A DNA stretch of 64,000 bases, taken from Gambelia wislizenii (Eukaryota > Chordata > Lepidosauria > Squamata > Crotaphytidae). Location: assembly GCA_030847615.1 (NCBI GenBank), contig JAUMIR010000004.1:86521001-86585000 (forward strand). Direction: 5' to 3'. The notes beneath the pieces were generated by a model. That model worked only from the letters and a program-made list of their open reading frames with translations. It did not search any database and was not told where the DNA came from. Position numbers and translations under genes: made by a program. Positions within the stretch are counted from its first letter, which is position 1; each line of letters begins with the position of its first letter. This document shows, piece after piece, positions 34,990-46,110 of this stretch.

Positions 34990-36231
34990 TGGGTGAGGAA
35001 AGATAGCAGGTTGATATCCCTGCGAGACACTCTGCAGCAGGTAAAGCTTAGATGGCAGAATTGTCAGCTAGGAGGCGAGAACTCTCTCTGGACAAGGAGT
35101 GAGCTTGAGAGCACCCGTGCATGCTGCAGAACACTGCTCTTCACCAGGAGACTGTGGAAACCTCAGCAGTCAGAAGGCCAGTTGAGTGGGGGGTGGGGGT
35201 CTTGGGACCTAACATCAGAGTTATCCACCTAAAAGAAGTCTTAATGGACACCAGCCTGCAAAAACCTCACTTTATTATTAACTTTAACCATCTAAATTTG
35301 CAAGTGAAGAGAGTTCTTCCGATCAGCAGTGAGACTAAAATTCCCAGTGAGTTGCCTCCTTTCGTAAGTAATACTGAGAACACAAAGGCTATTGTACAAG
35401 ATCTAACTTAAAAGCAAAAGCTTGACAAGAATATGTCTCAACTAAGCTTTTAAATGGATTAAGTGGACTGTAATTTTTTAAAAAATCAATATTTTTTTAC
35501 TTTGATTTTGATGAGTGAGTTTTGGGAAATTTGAATTTTGCTGAGTGGAGATATTGGAGTTCCATGGGAAGGTGAATTACTTACTTTACAAGGAGATAAC
35601 AATAAGAGACCATATTTGAGAGGGGGACCAACAGTCCTATGGGGTAACACTACCATGTAGTGGTCAAAGAGAAGAACTACAGGGAAATCTGAGAGTTTGG
35701 CTTTCTTTTTTTAGCCCCGTAGATGCTGGATTTTTACTATGGATCTATTGAAGATGGAGCAGTGTCCTTCTCCAGAAATACTACATAAATTGTTGGATAA
35801 GATCAGACCTTTGAAAAATGAGGACATGGTAAATTAGAAAGAGCGCTTGTAAGAAGATACAAAGGAAGAGATTAGAGAAATTAAAGAATCAATAAAGCAA
35901 CTGACGGGGGATGTAAATCAAAGTCCAGATAAAGGGGGAATTTTGGAAAGTAAGTTGAAAACAATAATGAGACAGGAAAAGAACTCAATGATGTGGCATG
36001 GTTAAAAGGTGCTGGTGTGATGACAGGTTGTGTGTGAAGAAAAAAATAAAAATACCAGAAACAACAAATATGTGTGCTGAAGATCAGGTTGAGTTGATGG
36101 ATGGAATGGCTTCCAAAAATATATGGAGTGGAATTGAGTAGGATGTGTTAGGATGGGAGAGACCAAATTTGACAGTGCTGGAGAATTTGTATGATGAAAA
36201 AGAAGGTCTTTCCCAGGAAAATGTTTACATT

Positions 36232-36890
36232 TGTCATGCCCTGCTTCCAGAATTTGGAAATGGACTCTGATTCAGACACTGAAACAGTGGACATGCCAGG
36301 ACATGCTGATCCAGAGCAGGAGGATGTTCCAGAGCCACATGCCTCAGACACAGACAATAGTTCAGTATCAGCTCTGGCAGAAGGTCCTATCCCTTCAGAT
36401 ACAGAGGACTACCTTCATAGCATGGAGACCATGAAAGGAAGGTTTGAGGTGGTCTCAGCGTTTTTATAGGAACCAGCAATTAGGCAGCAGCTGCATTAGA
36501 CTGCTGCTCTATAAATATGCAGCACTGCCCTCCAGGGGTTGTCAGAGCCTCCACCCACCAAGCCAGCCACCCCTCCGCACTTCCCGAAGCCGCAATGGGG
36601 CTTGTTAGTTTCAGCACCCACATTATCTGGTGTATAAGACGACCCCGACTTTTGAGAAGATTTTCCTGGGTTAAAAAGTTGTCTTATATACTGGAAAATA
36701 CGGTATCTGAGTACCTGTCTTGTTCCTGCTTGCTGTGTTTGACCTGGACTGTGTTTGTGGACTCTGGACTCTGTTTGCTTGATCTGGATTCTGCTGGACT
36801 ACCCTAAACTCTGTTTGCCAGACCTGGACCTTGTATATTGAACTTTGCTCATGGACTTGTGTATTCCTTGCTAGTAGAGTAAGTGTCTGA
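36232..36890 (+). mobile_element. Candidate solo LTR
   Basis: The block starts with TG (TGTCATGCCCTGCTTCC). It carries a long acidic-coding but probably non-genic segment (ATGGACTCTGATTCAGACAC...), a TATA-like box CTCTATAAATATGCAG (about 36510), and a downstream 'GACCTGGACTGTGTTTGTGG' pattern common in LTR leader regions. A Tc1-like MITE fragment (36619-36708) interrupts it. I found neither the matching second LTR nor a clear CA end or duplication. It could instead be another repeat type. Confidence 0.35.
36619..36708. mobile_element. Tc1/mariner-like MITE fragment
   Basis: The left part TATCTGGTGTATAAGACGAC and the right part, TACCGTATTTTCCAGTATAT on the other strand, are inverted versions of one end. 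The middle is nearly absent. Confidence 0.6.
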
Positions 36891-37330
36891 CTTCACGCTG
36901 CCTTGATTCCTTTGCCTGTAATTAGCTTGACTGTGTTGTGCTGTCAGTTGTGTAGTAATTAGCCTTTGGTTGGTTGCCCAGACATTGTTTGGACAATATT
37001 CCACACAATAACTGTTTTGACAATTGATGTACCACTTAAGGAATGATAGCAAAGAGGTGCTCAAGTGTCCAAGACAAGGAGGAAAGCCAAGAGTTAAATA
37101 CAAAGTGAAGAACAACTTGAAGAATGTAGGTTAGAAAGGGTTTACTATTTTGGCAATAACATATGGACAAGTTATTGGGAAAATGTATAACATGTTAGAA
37201 TAAGTATTTAGAATGTATAAGTAGATTTTTAGTGTATGCTTAATGTTTGTGGGAAGTATGGGCAACGTGAAGGGCATAAAGATTCATTCTCAAAACTGGA
37301 ATTGTTTCTTTTTGGAATGATAGACATATA

Positions 37331-37925
37331 CAGTATCACCCCTGTATCTGCTCATTAGGCAACCGCAGATTCAGTTATCCGCAGTTGGTGATCGCGGGGG
37401 GAAGGGAGAGGGAGGAGGGATCTCACCTCCTCCATTCCTTCCCCTGGGAGGGCTGCTGTTGCTGTGGCAGCAATCATGGGGAAAAGGGAGTGGAGAAGCG
37501 AACTCGGCCCTGCCTTCCCCCTTTGCCCCCGCCATGGCCCCACTGCAGTGGCGAAGGGGGTATAGAAGCGATCTTGCCCCCTGCCTTCCCCCTTCAGCCC
37601 TGCTATGGCCCTGCCACGCTGGCGATTGTAGGGGTGAAGAGGGAAGGTGAGGGATGAGATCGCTTCTCTGTCCCTTCCCCGTTCGCCCCACCATGGCCCT
37701 GCCATGGCGGCAATCATAGGGAGGAAGGGGACATAGGTGATCTCGCCTTTGCCCCCACAATCACCACTGCAGTGGGGCCATGGCGGGAGCAAATGAGGAA
37801 GGGAGGGGGAGGAGCGAACTTGTCTCCCCTCTTTCCCCTCAGGATGGCGTTCGCTATTATCCATGGAATTCACCATCCGTGGGAGGCACCGGAACCAATC
37901 CCCCACAGATACGGGGTTGCTGCTG
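37331..37925. mobile_element. GC-rich Tigger-like MITE
   Basis: The ends CAGTATCACCCCTGTATCTG and, on the other strand, CAGCAGCAACCCCGTATCTG are inverted and flanked by TA. The subterminal left part (AACCGCAGATTCAGTTATCC) corresponds to the right part of the copy at 4091, so the orientation is opposite. The interior is CpG-rich with repeats of 'CCCCTTCGCCCC' and 'CCATGGCCCTGCCA'. The long minus-strand frame 37355-38002 crosses the element and is not a gene. Confidence 0.75.
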
Positions 37926-37927
37926 TA

Positions 37928-38563
37928 GTTCGAGAAGAGCTGTTGAAGATTACTATGGTATACGAACATAGCAGTAACATGGATGAATTCAACACTACCC
38001 ACAATGGAGAAATGGCTTTCGAAGTTGATAAATTGAAAAGTTGCTTAGTTTGATTAGAGAAAGGTTGTTTCCTAAACATAGCTCAGTACTTCTTGAAGCT
38101 AATGCATCAGTGTTTTCATGAATGCCATGCACTTGTTGGCACTATGGAAACTTTGTGTATCTGATTAAGGAGACTGTTATCCACAAAAGTTTGGGAACTT
38201 TCTGGAATTGGTAGTTGGGGGGGAGGCAGGTGTATAAAATCCTCAGCCAGAGAACTCTAGTGCCTCAACATTCCATAGGATGTCACCAAGGCAGTTATTG
38301 GAATATAGCACTATAATTGTGTGGTGCAAAAGGATCTATTGTGTCATAAGAAATCTATTAGTCTTCAAAGAGCCACACCATTCTTTATTGTTGGTCCTGC
38401 AACAAACCAGCACGGCTAATACTCTAGAATCCATGGCTACAGTACTGTACATTACTTCTCAAATTCTTGAACCTTATGGCAGGATTGTGCAAAATGTTGC
38501 CCTGGGACCACATGCAGCCCCAGTGATGCTTTTATGATCACCATCTTCCCAGAGACCCAGCCT
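37928..38563. other. No recognised gene
   Basis: No coding or mobile content recognised. Confidence 0.4.
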
Positions 38564-38755
38564 AGTGTAGTGGTTTGAGTGTTGGACTAGGACTCTGGAA
38601 GACCAGGGTTCAGATTCTTGCTCAGCTACAGAAACCCACTAGTTGACCTCGGGCAAGTCACACTCAGCCTTAAAGGAGAGCAATGGCAAACCTCCTCTGT
38701 ATAGAAGCCTTGGGATCACCATAAATTGGAATGGACATGAAGGGAAAAAACAACA
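38564..38755 (+). mobile_element. Sauria-type SINE
   Basis: The head GTGTAGTGGTTTGAGTGTTG (A box) and CCAGGGTTCAGATTC (B box) are followed by GGCAAGTCACACTCAGCC, AGCAATGGCAAACCTCCTCT and a Bov-B-like end (GGGATCACCATAAATTGGAA). The tail is rich in ACA. This is the best preserved Sauria-type SINE in the window. Confidence 0.85.
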
Positions 38756-40096
38756 ATATTCCACTGAATCAAGGTGTGATGACTCAACTTCTTTTAAAAT
38801 CAATTTTTCAAAACCAAAAGTGGACTTCCAGACATTTCTAGGGTTTGTTTTTGCTTTTTGCCTTTTTACAGCCGGCCCTTGGACTCTCAAGCGTTGCTCA
38901 CCCCACCTTATGGGCAGGGTAGGCAGTATATACATGTGTGATTGAATTGCAGTGCTATTTCTAGGGCTGAAACAGCTTGGAAGTGGAGTTGTGACTGCAT
39001 GTGGTGGTTCTTTTCTCCTGTTTCTTAGAATACAAGAAGCAATTAAGTTTAAAAAATGTATTTGTAAGGCTGCCTTAGGCCAGTCTCCGATCTCACTGCA
39101 TCATAAGAGAAATGGCTTCTTCTAAATGAGATAGAAGCTAAGCATCCCACCTTCATTGACCTTCTTTCCATCTCTTACACTTAAATATGAATAAAAATGA
39201 ATTTTGGTACAAGGGAAACCTCATTTTTGTCCATGGGGCATCTTATTTTTGTCTGGTACATGTCACTTTGTAGTGCTGACTCTGAGGGAAACTAATCTTT
39301 TTAAAAAGATTAGGACAATCAGAGCTTATTTAATGATGCATAAGGAAGACAGACCTTTGCTGAAATGCATTTTAGAGAAATCCTCAAAATATTTCTGTCA
39401 GCTGCCCCACATCAAATGCTGTGATACCAGATTCTTTCTGTGTCAGTATGACCTCCACATAGGACTTTAAAATCCTCATCATTTCAGTTTGACTGGAGAT
39501 GCTCTGGTTTAAACCTTACAAACGAAGCAAGATCAAAGTACTTCCCTGGGAATGCTTGTGTTTAAATATATTGATGTTTTAAATCTAACACCACAGATGT
39601 TTTCTCTGTCCCCAAAGAACATCCTTGTAGAAATAAAACAACATGCATGTGTAGGCATCTGCAGGAGAAAAAGGAAATAAAATCTCTTCTTCAGATGATT
39701 CCTTGCAAGTCTAAGAAGTATGATATTTCAGAATTCAGTTGTGCTGCTCATCTCTTGGATATACTGTACTGTACTTTAGTTTCCAAAAAAACAACTTGGT
39801 CCTTTTGTCTTTGGGAAAGAAAACTATACAATGGAAAATTGAACTTGTAAAATGGTAATTCTGTAAATTTCAGAATCCACAGAACCAAGACCACTTGGAT
39901 AATATTCATGTGTTTTCTCCAGACATGTGCATGAACACACACATGTTCTCTGAATGCACATGTATAAGGGATTTCTGTATCTTGACTGTTGCACTTGGTG
40001 GTGGACTGCCCTCACTAACATTCGCTCATCTGGACTTGAGGCTGGGGTAATGGTATTGAATATACAAGAATCAAAAGTATACTCAAAGTATACAGA
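38756..40096. other. No recognised gene
   Basis: AT-rich sequence with open frames (38639-38945, 39204-39470) that lack motifs. No mobile element identified. Confidence 0.4.
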
Positions 40097-40107
40097 ATAA
40101 TTGAACT

Positions 40108-41204
40108 CTCTGGCTTTTCTTCACAAACGAAGATTCAGGAAGGACTTATCCTGCTCTTTCTGCAAGCGCACTGATGACTGAAAAGGCCAATCTGAGATAA
40201 ATATGTTCGATTGCAGAAAGCACAGCAGAAGGTCTCCTTAGGTGATGATTCCGGGTTGTGGTTTCTTCTGCGTTGTTGTTTCTCTTCAAGACTTGTTCGG
40301 TGTGAGCTCTCAAATAAGGCTACAGCACTGTGGATAGTACATCTCCATGCCTCCTGATATGAGGCCATGGTGGACCATTGTTGGTGATCAGTTTGGCCGA
40401 GCCTGAGATGTTGTTTCAGGGAGTCTTTGTATCGCTTTTTTGGAGCGCCCCTCTTACGCTGACCCGTGACAAGTTCACCGTAGAGTACTATTTTTGGGAG
40501 GCGATGGTCCTCCATCATAGAAATGTGCCCTGCCCAGCGCAGCTGTGTTCTCAATAACATGGCCTCAATGCTGGTGATCCCTGCTTGCTCAAGGACAGCA
40601 ACATTCGTCACATAGTCAGTCCAGTGTATATTTAGGATTGTGCGTATACAGCACTGATGAAAGCGTTCGAGGAGTCGTAAGTGTTGGCGATAGGTGACCC
40701 ATGTTCCAGACCCATAAGGGAGAATAGACAGTACAATGGCTCTATACACACGGATTTTTGTGCTTCGCCTCAGGTGTTTGTTACTCCAGACTCTTTTGTG
40801 AAGTCTTCCAAATGCGCTATATGCCTTTGCTAATCTGTGATCGATCTCTTTGTCAATCTTGGCATCTGAGGAGATGATGCTTCCCAGGTAGGTGAACTGC
40901 TGAACGGACTTGAGCACAGATTTGCCAACGGTAATGTGCGGATGGTGGTGTTCATCCTGTGGTGCAGGCTGGTAGAGAACTTCCGTTTTCTTCAGGTTGA
41001 CTTCCAGCCCAAACAGCTCTGCAGCTGATGCAAAGCAGGATGTTAGGCGCTGCAGAGCTGCTTCTGTGTGGGCAACAAGGGCAGCATCATCAGCAAAGAG
41101 CGGCTCACTGACTAGATAGTTTAGAGTCTTAGTGTGAGCCCACAGACGGCTTAAGTTAAACAAGCTACCATCAATACGGTAACGTATATAGATGCCGTAT
41201 ATAG
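40108..41204 (-). mobile_element. I-group/Vingi-like LINE, 5'-truncated, young
   Basis: An element of 1.1 kb lies on the minus strand and is flanked by a perfect 11-bp target duplication, ATAATTGAACT (40097-40107 and 41205-41215). Its 3' end carries the hairpin CTTCGTTTGTGAAG followed by AAAAGCCAGAG. The coding part is uninterrupted. The perfect duplication and open frame point to a recent insertion. Two shorter relatives lie at 4912-4982 and 57489-57866. Confidence 0.85.
40135..41204 (-). pseudogene. LINE reverse transcriptase C-terminal part, open frame, N-terminus missing
   Basis: This is the C-terminal third of a non-LTR retrotransposon polyprotein. It is open from the truncation point (about 41204) to the stop near 40135, roughly 355 codons. 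The RT catalytic box appears as EPLFADDAALVAHTEAAL. Then come LEVNLKKTEVLY and FTYLGSIISSDAKIDKEID (thumb region), and the conserved LRWAGHISMMEDHRLPK and GQRKRGAPKKRYKDSLKQHL stretch. A C-x2-C-x12-H-x3-C zinc-finger-like motif (CAFCNRTYLSQIGLFSHQCAC) lies near the end. The upstream endonuclease and most of the RT are absent, so the piece cannot mobilise itself. The clade name is a best guess from the C-terminal finger and the GAPKKRYKD motif; other I-group clades are possible. Confidence 0.8.
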
Positions 41205-41215
41205 ATAATTGAACT

Positions 41216-42240
41216 ATAGAGCTTCTAATAGGAAATCAGTTTGATCATAAATAACAAGATACATATTAAGTTTGCTCATAAATAACAAGGTACATATTAA
41301 ATAACCAGTATATATTAAGCAAATAAAACAGATAAATGAACCAGGCCTTTTGAAAGATGAAAGAAATTAACTCAGGGGGTACAGCCACTTTAAATGCAGA
41401 GGCTGTGAAGTTTCTAAGTAGCAGGCTGCATTTGTGGAACTGGACAAGTCCATAGTGGACTGGATTGCAAATCCAGAAAGTTGTATAGTTCCATGTAAGC
41501 CACTGTGGAATTCCTGGGAGGTGAAAGAGGCCTGAGAAAGGCTAAAGTACAGGTTCAGAGACCCAAGGAAGAACAAAAATTGTCTGTAAGTTGTTTTTCA
41601 CAGTACAAGGAGCATGGGGGCTAATACACTAGGTGACAGTAAGAGAAGGCAGGACAATTATAAAGGATGTTTCTAACACAATTTCAAGTGCACACACCCA
41701 CACATATGCAGGGCTATATGTCTTGTGCATATTTTCTAGGTTCTTCCAAACATTTGCTGTGAACTTCTCCACCATTTCTGTGTTGCCCCTTTCCTCTAGA
41801 GGAGCATAGCAAACAGATATGGTGCAAAACCCAAGATGGGAACTGGGGAAGGGGGTCTGACTGCAGTCCTACTCACTGAATCACCAGAGAGGAAGTTGCT
41901 CCAGAGGCTCTGCTTCTGACAACAAAGTTGTGTGAAGAAAGAACTAGTCATCCGGTCCCTTTCCCACTTTCCCACTTTTTCTCTCTACACCCCCCCCCCA
42001 AAAAGAGGGTTGGGGAAGGAGGCTATAAACATCAAAGACAATTTTCCTGAGATCTTCCTTGAGGAAAACTTGGAAAGCAGCAAGTCCTGCTGTGAGTAGG
42101 GGAATATAGTTGAATCTCTGAATGTCAGAACTGAAACTTTTACAAGAATAGGCTAATGAGGGCCTCTGACAACTACCCTGGGTAGTGCAGTTGAAAGTAA
42201 TTTTAAGTTCCTTATTGGGCTGAACTATAATTCCAGCGTA
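41216..42240. other. No recognised gene
   Basis: AT-rich sequence with C/A runs at 41970-42004. No element recognised. Confidence 0.4.
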
Positions 42241-42758
42241 GGGCTTGTCTACACAGGCAGTCTACTTGATCTTGCCTGCATCTTGAATCCCTGCAGTCCT
42301 GACAACGCAGGGCTTTTGCCCCATTTTGCCCCCAGGCAGTCCTCACAACCCCAGGGACAAAGACCAGGAAAAGACAGGGTAGAACATTTTAAAATATGAC
42401 CTATTTAAATGCATTCCAGAAGGCGTAAAATGGATCAGGCCCCATGTGACTGCAAAAGCCTGTTCTGGCGTGGCAGCCCGTCTCTGCTGCTGCTCTCTGC
42501 CTCACTCTTTCGCAGCCAGGAAGGGGGCCCACAGCATGTGACCAAGGCTGGTCACATGCAGGGGGCCTTGCTTATGTGCTGTGAGCCCCTTCCTGATGTC
42601 AGAGAGTGCAACACAGAGAATGGCAGCAGTTGCAGAGGGCTGGCATGCTCATCTGGACTCCGGACCATTTTGTGTAGGCAAAGGGAGGGACAAGCCTGAT
42701 CCATGGGCAGGATATGCTGGCTGGGAGCCGGAGTATCCTGGTCCATGTAAATGAGCCC
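42241..42758. mobile_element. MITE of the 3-bp-TSD family, copy 3
   Basis: The left end GGGCTTGTCTACACAGGCAG and the right end, GGGCTCATTTACATGGACCA on the other strand, are inverted repeats. The flanking triplets are GTA and TTA, a possible decayed 3-bp duplication. The GC-richer interior has no protein. Confidence 0.6.
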
Positions 42759-44116
42759 TTAATAAGTGATTTAGCTTAACCAAGGAGCAGTCAGGAGTGG
42801 CAATGAGTCAGGACCTGAGAAACATCAAGAAATAGAAAAGATCAGTAATACAAGAACAGGAGCACATCCAGGGACTCAAAAATACTGGACATAGAAATCC
42901 AGGGCTTTTTCTACAGTTTCTTAGACTGGAGAGCTGCTCTGTCTTCTGACAGAGACATTCAGCAAACAAAATGGGCAACACAAGAACAATTTCCCTTGCT
43001 GAAAATCTAATCAAGGGTAGGGTGTTATGCCCTGGCAATATGAGTGCCATTGCTAGCTGTGAGATACCCTGGGAGAATTTCTCTCTCCCATATACGGCCT
43101 GATTAATAGTTCTCAAGAACTGCAGAGGGGATATTACTCATAAGAGAGGCTAAATGGAGTTAACATTTTCTGATCCATATCCTATGTGCATGCCCAGCTG
43201 CTGCACTGACTCCTTTTGCCTTTTCCTAGGTTCTTGGTCCTATTGAACTAGGGCTGACATGGCCTACACACCTAGGCCATACATATAAGCACATTGACAT
43301 AAACAAAACTAAGGTGTCCAGGCCCTCGTGAGCACTGAGCACTGCAACTTGCCAACAATAATCATCCCATTACCCCATAGCCCTTCAAACAAGAGAACAG
43401 GTTGTACTAGACTTCCTTCTAATTCCTTTTTAACTGACCTATATCCCTCCACTGTATATTTTAGTTAGGCTATTTATTCTGAACTCTGGTTAAAAATGAG
43501 TCTGTTTTATACAGATCAAGAATGCTTTGTTTTTGTTACAGTAAGTAGATTAATGATTTTTGGACAGCCATAATGACTAAAACAACTACAGATTTGGATT
43601 CTTAATTCAAATCAGTATTTGACAGTCACATGTTCCAGAAACATTGTCTCATTATTCCATGCCTCTCCTTTGCCCAGCTCTAAAAGAGTCTTTGTTTGTA
43701 ATATCACATCTCCTGGTGCTTTTTTGTAGTTTCTCTGTAGCCCTATATGTAAGGTTTCCCTATTTCAGGAAGCTTCCAGAGTTAGATTAAAGTTTTAATG
43801 GACCCCCTTTCCCCTGATTGCACATTCAAGTGAGCATGACTCCCAGCTTACCACTCAATACTGGACTGCAGTAGGAGAATCTAGGAACACTTTTGGACAG
43901 AGAAAGCAAAAAGCTCGCTTCCTTCTTAGTTTTTTCTTTTCTCATTTTCTGTTACTTCTTTTCTCTTAAGTTTTCATTAATTTCTTTTTCCTCATTCACT
44001 TTGCAAACTTCTCTTGCCCAGAAGGTTGCCTGTTTCTGCAAATGTGCATCTTGCAAGTGTGTTACCCCTTCTTGAACAATTAACTCCTTTTGCTTCTTGT
44101 GATAGGGGAATATATA
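42759..44116. other. No recognised gene
   Basis: AT-rich sequence. The frame at 42808-43116 (-) lacks motifs. Confidence 0.4.
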
Positions 44117-45061
44117 GGGGCTGTCTATATGGCAAAAAAACAAAAACAAACAAACAAACAACCAAAAACAATGAACGGCGTGCGAACAAATGGTGATTTG
44201 TTCACATGATCATTCGCATATATACGTGTCATTTGGAAGGAGGGCAGCAAAATCATCATAAACTCTGTTCGCGGTACATCCGGAGCTTCGTACAACGTGT
44301 GAATGAGCGATTATTTGACCACTCACATTCTGACAGATACGCACAGGCAGGTGAATCTGATTGGCTGGATGAGCACAGGGGACGGGGCTAACAAAGAGGG
44401 GCAGTGGCAGCGGCCGTCATGTTGGATTTAGGGGAAAGCAAGGGTCCCGTAAGTGATCAACATTTCCCCATTGCTGGTTGAGTTCCAACTAGCAGAAGCA
44501 AAAAAATAAGAAAAAGGCTTTTTGAGAGTGTGAGGAGAGCGCTCTCCACATGCGTACCAAAAAGAGGCGGGGGGGGGGCTGCTAGAAATAAAACTCTCCT
44601 TGCTCGCCGCCCTCCTTTCCAAGCTCTTCCCCAAAGTGTTTGAAAGGAAAAGGGGGGATCTAATCGAGATATGAATGTCTTTCTCCTCTTCCTCCTCTCC
44701 ATTCACTCTTCCTCCCCCCTCCCGGCTTTTTGAAGTTGTTGCTGACTTGGATTCCTTGTCACCAGAACTCCCGCTGGTGTCTGCCAGACTGTCAACATTC
44801 CCAATGCAAACACACATAGGTTTAAGCTCTGATTGATTTCATATGCCTGGCAGACAGCACTGGACAGAGGGAGGGAAGGGGCTTGAAAATATAGGTGGTA
44901 ACAGATTTAAAATTGCGAGTAAATCATTCGCAATGGCCAGCTGGCAAGGGGGTCATGCAGAGTTTAGGGGGGAGTTTTAGCTGTGTAGGCAGATCGCATT
45001 GTTGGGAACGCCTGCCATTTTGAACATATAGATATTATTTCCCCCTCATATAGACAGGACC
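44117..45061. mobile_element. MITE of the 3-bp-TSD family, copy 4
   Basis: The left end GGGGCTGTCTATATGGC and the right end, GGTCCTGTCTATATGAGGG on the other strand, are inverted. They are flanked by ATA on both sides (44114-44116, 45062-45064). An (AAAC)n run lies at 44131-44168. The interior has CpG-rich parts and CT-rich parts. The frame at 44428-44817 (-) is a by-product. Confidence 0.7.
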
Positions 45062-45064
45062 ATA

Positions 45065-45839
45065 GTTTTGTGGATTCAGGCTACTGTGACCAACCTTTCA
45101 TGAAGCATTCACAAAGAAACAGTGTTTCTTCCTTGGATCCGTACTGAAATCAGAAGGCAAAGTAGTGTTTGTCTTCTCATAACACCAGCAACAACTCATC
45201 ATCATCATCATTGAAGCTGCACATTGACCCTCTTTTTTTGTAGGGGAAAGAGTGATATTTGAATGCTTGCTTGACAACGATGAATTAGCTTAGATATTGC
45301 ATCATGAAATTTCTCAATTAGACAGTGAACAGATGTCCTGGTTTATATAGCTGATTGCAGTTCACTGTCCATGGCAGTAGCCATAACACTAAGGAGGCTT
45401 GCTAGGCTGAAGCTAAACATTGTATTCTAAACCTGCCATCAAGGTCTGATGATACCTGGGAGCAGGGGCAAAAGCAATACTTACCAAATAGATGTCGGAA
45501 GTCATCAAGCAACCTGTGGGCAGTTCCATTGTTCGGAAGGTTCCTCTAGCAACCAAACACTGTCAAGGTCCCCTTTGTGAGAAAGAACCCATCAGATGGA
45601 TTTTTAGAGAGGAAAGAGATATTGAGGCCCATCTACACTTAAAATCCCTCTATACCTCTTTTGGGGGTCTTCTTCAGTGACTGTGCTGGTACCTGGCAAG
45701 AGATCACCACAGACCAGTGGGTACTCACCATTGTCTGGGTTGAGTATGTGGTAAGAGTTTTTCTTTGTCAGTTTAATACCAGGTGGTGACTTATCTTGTT
45801 ATCCATGTGTTTCTAAGTGTTTAGCTTCTGCTGCAGTCA
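45065..45839. other. No recognised gene
   Basis: No coding or mobile content recognised. A short (ATC)n run lies at 45199-45213. Confidence 0.4.
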
Positions 45840-45995
45840 GTTCTGTTTTATTGTTTATTGACTGTTTTATTGTGTATTGCTTTTATACATGCTTATTTAT
45901 TGCATTTCATTGTTTTATGGGTGTTTCAATGTGGTTGTTAACCTGCCTAGGGATTCTTATGAAGGATCGGATATAAATAGGATGAATGAATGAAG
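45840..45995 (+). mobile_element. L2-type LINE 3' end with (GAAT)n tail
   Basis: The text GTGGTTGTTAACCTGCCTAG...GAAGGATCGGATATAAATAG is an L2-like tail, then (GAAT)n. Confidence 0.5.
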
Positions 45996-46002
45996 AATGT
46001 AG

Positions 46003-46110
46003 TTCTTCAAGTGGTCATTTGTGCAGTCTCACAGCCTTTTGCTGTAGGTGACTGTATGTATCTGTTTCCACTTCTCATCTTTTTTTCATAGGTACTCTGT
46101 CAGGCAGAGG
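46003..46110. mobile_element. Possible DIRS terminal fragment
   Basis: GTTCTTCAAGTGGTCATTTGTGCAGTC resembles the terminal repeat/ICR text of the DIRS remnant at 58422 (GGTTCTTCAAGTGGTCATCT). Only one end is visible and the match fades after about 40 bases. Confidence 0.4.

Larger units (their letters stand above)
34990..37320 (+). mobile_element. Probable L1 remnants with nested LTR-like insert
   Basis: The purine-rich text at 35750-36010 (GAAGATGGAGCAG, GAGATTAGAGAAATTAAAG) has the look of an L1 ORF1 coiled-coil region. Text at about 37050-37110 (AAGCCAAGAGTTAAATACAA) matches the part of lizard L1 ORF2 with a KPRVKYKV-like motif. Between them sits an LTR-like block (36232-36890). No frame is intact. 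The assignment is tentative. Confidence 0.35.

Noticed and set aside
37355..38002. 215-codon minus-strand frame
   Set aside because: It covers the whole GC-rich MITE 37331-37925 including its terminal repeats, so it is a composition artefact.
44428..44817. 129-codon minus-strand frame
   Set aside because: It lies within MITE copy 4, in a Ser/Glu-rich low-complexity part.
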